From positions 86,335,838 to 86,399,837 of the forward strand of contig OY754339.1 of NCBI GenBank assembly GCA_963573305.1: 64,000 nt of DNA, written 5' to 3'. Under the pieces are notes generated by a model. The model saw only the letters and a list, made by a program, of their open reading frames with translations, was not told the DNA's origin and did not search any database. Of the stretch, positions 57,482 through 64,000 are shown one piece after another. Position 1 is the stretch's first letter; the number at the start of each line of letters is the position of its first letter. The translations under genes were made by a program, and so were the position numbers. Origin of the DNA: Pyrrhosoma nymphula. Taxonomy: Eukaryota > Arthropoda > Insecta > Odonata > Coenagrionidae.

Positions 57482-58814
57482 GTGAGTCATACGTACCTGT
57501 GTAGTTGACTGGAATTAATTTGTATTTTCTTAACAGAGCTGTAGTAAATGCACATTACTCAACGTTATATCACACTTAACATTTTGACCTGCTGATTATG
57601 AGTTTTTTGTTTGTAAATGTTTTGTGACATTTCACTAGTTATTCTTGATAATTGAAGTCTGGGAACACAAGAGCTGGTGTACTTAGTGTCATTAAACCCA
57701 CTTTTCTTTTAGTAAAATCTCATTTATGCAGGACTTAACTGGCAATCTCATGAAAAAGGGTTACAATGTCAGGCATAATTTATTTACAGTAATCTCTTCA
57801 CACAGTGAATCCATTCTGAAAGACTGTTCATATAGGTAGTGAATTTCATTTTAAAGTGAACCAGTGCATTAATTGAGTCTCTAAGGGTTTTTCATTTACA
57901 AAAGCATATATATTTGATTATCAAAAATAGTCATTTGGGTATGAAATATTTACTCAGAATATGGTTGTTAATTGATAAAGAAAAACTAACCCACGTACTT
58001 CAATAATTTGATGGCAGGTAAAGCCTGTTGACTTTTCTGGATTGATTGCATATTATACCCACCTGACCTTTGTGCTTGTTCACCTACTTTCAACCCACCT
58101 CAATGATATAAAGCTCAGAGAAAGTTGTTGAGGGACATTGATTTATTCAAGTAGGCCTGAGCAAAGAGCAGGATGGTCTTTATACTCAATGCCATAGATT
58201 GCCCCCCTCCATACAATTTCCCAAATGCAGAAGACTATTTTTCTTGAGATATGTGTGAAAAAAGTCACCTACATGTAGGCGGAGGATTTTTAACTTTAAT
58301 TGTTGATGATTTCCAAATCAAATAAGGACAATTATTAGTCTTAATTGTATGCCATCCAAGCTACTGATAGCTAAGTTTCTATAAATCCCAAGGACTGAGG
58401 TAAAGCTTATTGCCCCTCCTCTGTGCCAAGAAGTGTGCAGTCATTTAGAAGGTTGGGAAAGGAGAAAAGGAATATATGCAAATGTTTCCAAATTCAATGC
58501 ATAGTTTATTATATGCCAAACAAGTTCTAATAGTCCCAGTGACTTAAGCAAAGTCATTGCCCTACACCGATGGAGTAGGTTGGGAAAAAAGTAAGGGGAA
58601 TTTATTTGTGAATGTGTCACACTCAATCCTTAGTGGAATGGATCACCTGTCTTCTGGTTCTTAATATCTTTCCTCTCCGAGCCTTTTTACCTCGCTTATT
58701 TTAACCTTGCACTGTTTTTTTGTTGTTTGTCTCGATGGAATATTTTAATTATTATTATTTTATTTTCCAAGGACCATGCAAAGATTTGTTGGTATAGGAT
58801 TCGTCAGTTTACTG

Positions 58815-59337
58815 GTAAAACCATAGACATATATATACATATAAAAATACAGGTAATACTGAAAACATTTTTCTATATATAAAGTTCCCTTTCCTAAAAT
58901 ACACTGTTTCCAAAGTTATGTCGTCACTTAAAAATTCCTTAACAGTGTAATAACACTTGGTCAAGAAAAACTTTTCCAACATTTTTTTAAATTTTTCCAT
59001 TGACAATCTTCACACTGTCCAGTAATGAATTAAATATTTTCGCTCCCATAACCATTGGGTTATTTGATGTAATACGTTTTTTGTGATAAGTTACATGAAT
59101 AAGGTTTGCATTTCTAGTGGCATGAGAATGAATCTCTCTGTTAAAATTCTATTGCTGAATATTATTTTTAACCAGAACAGCTACATAGTGAATGTAGATT
59201 GCTGGAATCGTTAATATGTTCACCTGCTTCAACAGTGGTTTGCACTAATTCTTTTGAGGAACACCCAACATACATCTAACTATTTTTTTCTGCACCAGGA
59301 AGATTTTTTTAAGTAAACTAGTTGAGCGTCCCCAGTA
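58815..59337 (-). pseudogene. LINE RT C-terminal fragment (jockey-like)
   Basis: On the minus strand from 59337 downward: STSLLKKIFLVQKKIVRCML, CKPL and VNILTIPAIYI, REIHSHATRNANLI, then MVMGAKIFNSL and KFFLTKCYYTVKEFLSDDI. These are the closing blocks of jockey-like RTs, the same region as in the LINE at 4425-4826 and the tail at 16556. Stops and shifts are present. Confidence 0.85.
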
Positions 59338-59880
59338 ATCGAAATCTAACCCACTTCCTAATGTTCAATCGAGCTGAAATGTGGCACACTTACTTAATCT
59401 TGATGACAATACATGAATCGGTCATTAAATTCACTAATTACAGAGTTAATCTACTGAAATTAAATGGTTTACATTTTAAATTTAATTAGCCTAACACGAC
59501 GCAACCCGCATTGCATTGTCTACTCGCAGTCGGCGCTGTTGCAATTCATTGCAACCATCATTTTAGCATGTTATTCAGGTTTCTGGTTCTGCGTTTAAAT
59601 TATTTTATATTATGCGACAGTTTCGCTGTACTATGCTGCAGGCTTCGTCGGGCGATACAGAAAAAGAAAAAAAAAGAAAAAAAGCCCGACGAAGCCTGCA
59701 GCATAGTACGGCGAAACTGTCGCATAATATAAAATAATTTAATTGCAGAACCAGAAACCTGAATAACATAAACATGAGCTGCGAAAATCTTCAAAAAAAG
59801 TTCATCATTTTAGCATTTGTATGTGAGAAGAAATACTAATAATTTAAATTTCAATGAACCGTTGCACAATTAATATAAAG
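59338..59880. repeat. Dispersed repeat, copy B, carrying a hairpin insertion
   Basis: It matches 38890-39300 on both sides (GAAATCTAACCCACTTCC, ATACATGAATCGGTCATTAA, GAGAAGAAATACTAATAATTT). The matching region is interrupted by additional sequence around 59500-59802, including the hairpin listed next. Confidence 0.75.
59570..59767. repeat. 84-bp-arm hairpin with A-rich loop, flanked by 14-bp direct repeats
   Basis: The left arm 59570-59653 and the right arm 59684-59767 are complementary over 84 bases with about three mismatches. The 30-base loop is almost entirely A with GATACAG at its start. CATCATTTTAGCAT is repeated exactly at 59556-59569 and 59803-59816, as a target duplication of an inserted 233-base unit would be. 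Confidence 0.9.
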
Positions 59881-60424
59881 ACTTTTTTTACTTTTTAGTA
59901 CACTTAAACATAAGCGAGGTTAAAGAAAAGAATTTTTTATACATTGAATTATTTCCTACCTTCAGTCCAAATGCTGATGACTGCTGGATTAAGGGGAATC
60001 TAAATAATATGATAGCATCATAGGGGATCCTCTTACAGTCCAGCCCTCTGAAAGGTTGAGGTAACACTATAGAGCTGTGGCATTATCTTTTGTTATAGTT
60101 AGGGCAACTAGGCCCTTCTCACAAGCATCCATGCCACAAAAGAGGGGAGCTTCCCATGGAAACATGCAACACACACATGGTGTTTACATTACGAAAAAGC
60201 ATTAGCAACTCCCAATGGATATCCTTCCAGGAGGGTCTTGTAACTAACTACAAGCTGAATGTATGTTGGTGGTCAAATGCTGAAATAAGTTAGGATAAAG
60301 AAATATCATTGTGCTCATTTCATCTCTTCTCTAGGAAGACCATGCCCTTGAAAGAATCACCCTGAAAGACTGAGCTTATAGTGCTGTATTTTTTCTGCAA
60401 GTGAGTGGAAAATTTAGTTTATTT

Positions 60425-60850
60425 ATTTATTTAAGTTCACCACAAAAACAGCTACTAGGCCCTTTACATTGGGCATATTAAAATAAATAAATTAATACAA
60501 GTAAATTATGCATAGTAAAATAATGGAGGTGACAAAAACAACTAAGTAAATAACGAACATATTCATGGGATAAATCAAGTTGTAAGTGGTAGCGTTTTAG
60601 TAAGGAGGAGAAGATGTTGTTTGGAGAGAAGAGGTCAAGAGAAAGATACTTGTTGGAGATTGAGTTAAAAATGGATGGGATTCGGTGGAAAAGGGATCTT
60701 TATTGGAAACGGATAGGCGGAACTGGCATGTGTAAAGAAGACTCTCATTTCTAGTGGAATGAGATGGGACTTGTAGTTGTTGGATATGTTGGTTTATGTT
60801 TGCAGTTGGTTATCGTATTTCACAGTTTTTCTCGCAAATCTTAAATATTG
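60425..60850 (-). mobile_element. LINE 3' UTR and tail, minus orientation
   Basis: The minus-strand 3' end is GGTGAACTTAAATAAATAAATAAAC, preceded by GGGCCTAGTAGCTGTTTTTG, with the style of other non-LTR tails in the window. Upstream (60600-60800) lies degenerate text without a clear RT frame. Confidence 0.5.
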
Positions 60851-62006
60851 AAAACACTCTGTGAAAACAAGGATATTTTGCCCATACACTCATAGATATG
60901 ACTGCATAAAATCAAGAGTTTGTTATTATAATTCCATGTTTCCCAGCCAGACCTGATTGTCACTGTGTAAAATTGCATGAACTCAAGTGTGTGAATTGAG
61001 ATTTTACTGTGATTAGACCCTAAATTTCCATTTACGGCCTTAATTTCCAGCTAATTAACAGCTGGTATGCAACCAATACCCATTTGGTGAACCTTGTAAG
61101 CAATTCTGAAGTCAGAACTCAATCAATGTTTTAAAACAATTTAAACTTTAATAAGTGATGACACTAAATGGAACCCCCAAAATATTTGGGAAAACTCCTT
61201 TTTTCCAAATTTTTAATGAAAATAATGTATCTTGGGTCTCTATGATTTAAAAAAATTGTAGTATCAGAATACTACTACCTACTTGACGTAAAAATTCTAT
61301 TGTCCGTTACACTTCTATATGAAAGTGGGATGCAGGCAAAGATGGCTATGGAGTCGTGACCGTAGTAATTGGCTTGAGCTTAATTGAGTGACGGGTATGG
61401 GAGAATGAAGAAAGGCGTACGCAGACAGATAATTTTTTGAATGTTGCTTCCTTTCCATTCTGGCATTCCCTGTACCATTATCAGGCTATGCCAGGTTGTG
61501 GATAGAATTGGAGGGGAGGAGTTAACAAACCCATAGTTATTGATGTTAAATAAATGGCCAATAGACATTTAAAAAATATACAGGCATAGTTATCAGTAAA
61601 TATAAGATGTATGACATGAGATTCACATTAGCACGCAGGTGCAAGAATGCACGTGCACGTACAGACCCATACCTTAAAAAACATTTTCCAAAGTTCCCCC
61701 CCCCCCCCGAAGATTGCTCCCTGGATCCGCCCCTGGTATACAGAACCCTACTTTCATGTTATTATTTCAGGAAAAATTTTGAAAATAATTATCAATTCTT
61801 TTGGATGGTATTAAATTTTGTATCAATCATTATAATTTATATTGATCCAATCAGTTTTCTGTCATTATATGGTTGTAGCTTCTGTTGTTTGAACATGGAA
61901 TTCAAGCCCAAAAAAGTATTTACTTGTAATTGTTGTTATTTTAAAATCTCATTCCTTCTAATCTTGTATTTTTTCTGTCATTTATTTTTGCTGGAATGTT
62001 GGGTAG

Positions 62007-62162
62007 ATGGAGTCAGCCCTTGAAGTGCTCTCTACGTTGACAATGTGCCTGAAGGAGGACATAGAAGAGATTCTTGGAGCCATTAAAGAGAAAGGGTTAT
62101 CAAAAGAAGAAAGGAAGTCATCTCCTTCATCATCCTCTGAAAATGTCACTCAAGTTCAATTG
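62007..62162 (+). CDS. BTB/POZ-like protein, seventh recognised exon
   Basis: Phase 0 on both sides (acceptor GTTGGGTAG, donor TTG|GTAAAT). It encodes MESALEVLSTLTMCLKEDIE, EILGAIKEKGLSKEERK and a Ser-rich SSPSSSSENVTQVQL. The first part is a likely amphipathic helix continuing the previous exon. It follows LASHLVPE directly without frame change. Confidence 0.85.
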
Positions 62163-62333
62163 GTAAATGAACCTCATTGGTTAACACTGAACTCATTATT
62201 TCAGCATCAGTGTACATACAATTTAACTTCTGACATTCTTTCTTTAATTGGCTAATGCATTGTGTTTTGAAGCTGTTACATTTTTGTCAAATAATAAACA
62301 AAATTGATACTTAGATGGTAATTTCTCTTTCAG

Positions 62334-62408
62334 GACGATGAAGAAATGCTCAACTGCATACACCAAAGAATTGCATTTTACCTCTTCCATTTAATGCAAA
62401 AGAAGTAA
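62334..62408 (+). CDS. BTB/POZ-like protein, eighth recognised exon (last, or continuing)
   Basis: The acceptor TTTCTCTTTCAG precedes 62334 (phase 0). It reads DDEEMLNCIHQRIAFYLFHL then MQKK and TAA at 62406-62408. The stop overlaps a perfect GTAAGT donor at 62405-62410. Splicing there would end the exon at 62404 (phase 2) and continue the gene beyond the window; no further exon is visible up to 64000. The donor is so good that continuation is at least as likely as termination. Confidence 0.7.
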   Translation, partial: DDEEMLNCIHQRIAFYLFHLMQKK

Positions 62409-62509
62409 GTGATCCTGGTTGGAATGTGAAAGCTATCGTTTATGTTCTCACTTACCGTGTATCTTTGAGTATAAGCCAAAGTATTCTTTTCGGGCTGAAA
62501 ATATTGACT

Positions 62510-62626
62510 AAAATCAGTGATTCGAGTATTAGTCAAGGTGAGAAAATTGCTTTATCTCCTTGTTTAAAAAATCAGTGACTCGAGTATTAGTCGAGGTGAG
62601 AAAATTGCTTCATTTCCTTATTTAAA
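62510..62626. repeat. Tandem duplication, about 59-bp unit, two copies
   Basis: AAATCAGTGATTCGAGTATT, AGTCAAGGTGAGAAAATTGC, TTTATCTCCTTGTTTAAA is followed at once by a copy with few substitutions (AAATCAGTGACTCGAGTATT...). It is probably part of the subterminal region of a DNA element starting near 62455 (ACCGTGTATCTTTGAGTATA). Confidence 0.85.
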
Positions 62627-63715
62627 TTAAATTTAAAAAGTGAACCATTGAAGGCGCTTATAAGAATATTGAAGCCAAGAGTGACTAACGTTGAAAAAAT
62701 AAAGTACAGTTGAGCACCCTTAATCCGGCACCGTCAGGACTCGAGTGATGCTGGATTAGGGATTTTGCCGGACTACAGGTGCTGTGGTGGCAACCAGTAT
62801 ACTTACGGGGTCTGCGATGTTTTTTATGAGGGAATTTGATAAATTATAAAAATTTTAATGAAATTTGAATAAAATCTGCATTATTTAACAAATAATTTTA
62901 AAAAAATAAATAAACTGTTTCTAAATTCACAAACACAAATTCAGTCAACTGGTAGTATCGCAAAGCGGCAGAGTAAAAAGAATGTGTAGAACATATGGCT
63001 GCATATCAAGCAGTATAATGTTATTTGTTGATAAATAATATAAATAAATAACAATTTTTCATTGCTTCCAAAGTCCTGCAATCCTTATGCCACTGTGTTT
63101 AATATGATATCAACTGATTCATTGAGCTGTCTACACTGCGCAATCAATGGTCGCTGCTACCGGTGCTTCCATCTGTGCGGCTATCCATCGATACATCGGG
63201 AGCAAATGAGGAGGAAGATTCTTGTCCATCCTTGGTTGCCTTTTTGAACAATTCTACAATCTATCAAATTCTATAAAATATTTTGGCCTGCTCCTTTAAC
63301 ATTTGGCCTGAAATACTGAGCCCTTCACTTTGACGCAGTCGAAACCACTTCGTAAGTACGCAATCTAAAATGGCACTTGACCTTTCTTTGATGATTTTTC
63401 TTATCGCCATCCCTTTCTTATAAGAAAGTGTATAGAAAAACCATAGTGTCACTTTCACAGAAAAATTTTTAGGATCTTCTCTTTCTGCTTCTTATTGTCA
63501 TAGATTGTCGAAGATCCAATGGAGTACATATCACACGTACAGGTGCTTCACTGATGTACCGAAAACAAGTTTTTTCAACACTTCCGCTTTTTCTGTGATA
63601 GTTATAATTTTCTGTGCTTTCGCTTCGGCCCCTTGCTGCTGCTATAACTGCTTATGTTAGACATAATTATGGATAAAACTATGCAGATGACAGATAGTTT
63701 TTACTTCGAGTTGCA

Positions 63716-63986
63716 ACTAACAAGGAGACATTGCGTGAATAATGTTAGGGATCCAAATGATGCAATTATTTTCTGAAACTAGAGAGAGAGTGTGGGAAAA
63801 GTCTCACGGCTTTCTTCCATTTGGATCCGAGTTTGAGAGAAAAATGCAACTAAAGAATTTCCCTCCATATAAATGCTTTGAAATGCGAGTGTTAGTCAAC
63901 AGAAGCCGTGGCTGAGTGGTTAAAGGCATTGGACCAACAATCCCTGGACTGTGGTCCGGGTTCGAATCCCAGTATGGTCAATTTTT
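63716..63986 (+). repeat. Dispersed repeat unit with tRNA-like 3' part (copy 2)
   Basis: Homologous to 7489-7760 over its length. The tRNA-like end (63903-63980) has GTGGCTGAGTGGTTAAAGGC (A box, closer to consensus than copy 1) and GGGTTCGAATCCC (B box), followed by a T-run. Its acceptor stem does not pair. Here it is not obviously inside the CAGTAGAAACTC element, so the unit appears to move on its own. Confidence 0.7.
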
Positions 63987-64000
63987 TTTCTTTCGAATAT

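Larger units (their letters stand above)
57482..62006 (+). other. 4.5-kb intron with LINE debris and a hairpin insertion
   Basis: GTGAGT to TGTTGGGTAG. AGTAAAATCTCATTTATGCA at 57712 and GAATTGAGATTTTACTGT at 60995-61012 look like opposite ends of a Tigger-like element with other repeats nested between. Listed items inside are the LINE fragment 58815-59337, the repeat 59338-59880 with its hairpin, and the LINE tail at about 60425. A poly-C run is at 61697-61710. Confidence 0.7.
62409..64000. other. Downstream region with repeats
   Basis: It contains a 59-base tandem duplication (62510-62626), a Tigger-like terminus at 62706-62790 (CAGTTGAGCACCCTTAATCC with an inward inverted echo GGATTAGGGATTTTGCCGGA), and the tRNA-like repeat at 63716-63986. 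No exon is recognised. Confidence 0.6.

Overview
This window is eukaryotic nuclear DNA, most likely from an arthropod with a large, repeat-rich genome. It is AT-rich and has GT-AG introns. The transposon mix (Tigger/pogo, piggyBac, hAT, Ty1/copia, several LINE lineages, Penelope-like elements, tRNA- and 5S-derived SINEs) suits an arthropod. I cannot name the species.

Only one host gene can be followed. Eight plus-strand exons (22759-22975, 25043-26062, 52282-52606, 52729-53049, 56073-56306, 57171-57481, 62007-62162, 62334-62404/62408) join in one frame through GT-AG introns. From the ATG at 22766 they give about 883 codons if the TAA at 62406-62408 is used. The protein contains a BTB/POZ-like fold split by a Ser-rich insert and by a 26.2-kb intron. 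A separate exon at 2182-2362, probably from another gene, carries a coiled-coil-like segment resembling the M-RIP/TRIOBP/outspread type.

The rest is mostly mobile DNA, often nested. At 2.4-6.1 kb a LINE reverse transcriptase is split by a Tigger element, next to a foldback element that itself holds a MITE. At 7.1-9.3 kb lie Tigger-like non-autonomous elements with a tRNA-like insert. At 16.5-21.1 kb there is a dense cluster: tRNA-headed foldback elements, three hammerhead-ribozyme-like cores, and a Penelope-like element (RT plus GIY-YIG) bounded by inverted repeats and a TA/CA microsatellite. The intron after the first recognised BTB-gene exon holds a second Penelope fragment with the best-paired hammerhead motif on the minus strand.

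The 26-kb intron holds: a long-TIR element carrying a 5S rRNA-derived unit (29-30.2 kb); a copia element lacking reverse transcriptase (33.6-36.1 kb, minus); a tRNA SINE and LINE pieces (41.4-42.7 kb); and a Tigger-type element (43.6-49.9 kb) whose internal tandem repeat was interrupted by a piggyBac with its TTAA duplication. The later introns hold LINE tails and an 84-bp-arm hairpin insertion flanked by 14-bp direct repeats.

No prokaryotic features (operons, CRISPR arrays, phage genes) are present. The most interesting signals are the hammerhead-like motifs tied to Penelope-type sequences, the 5S-derived unit inside a long-TIR element, and the undescribed split-BTB gene.
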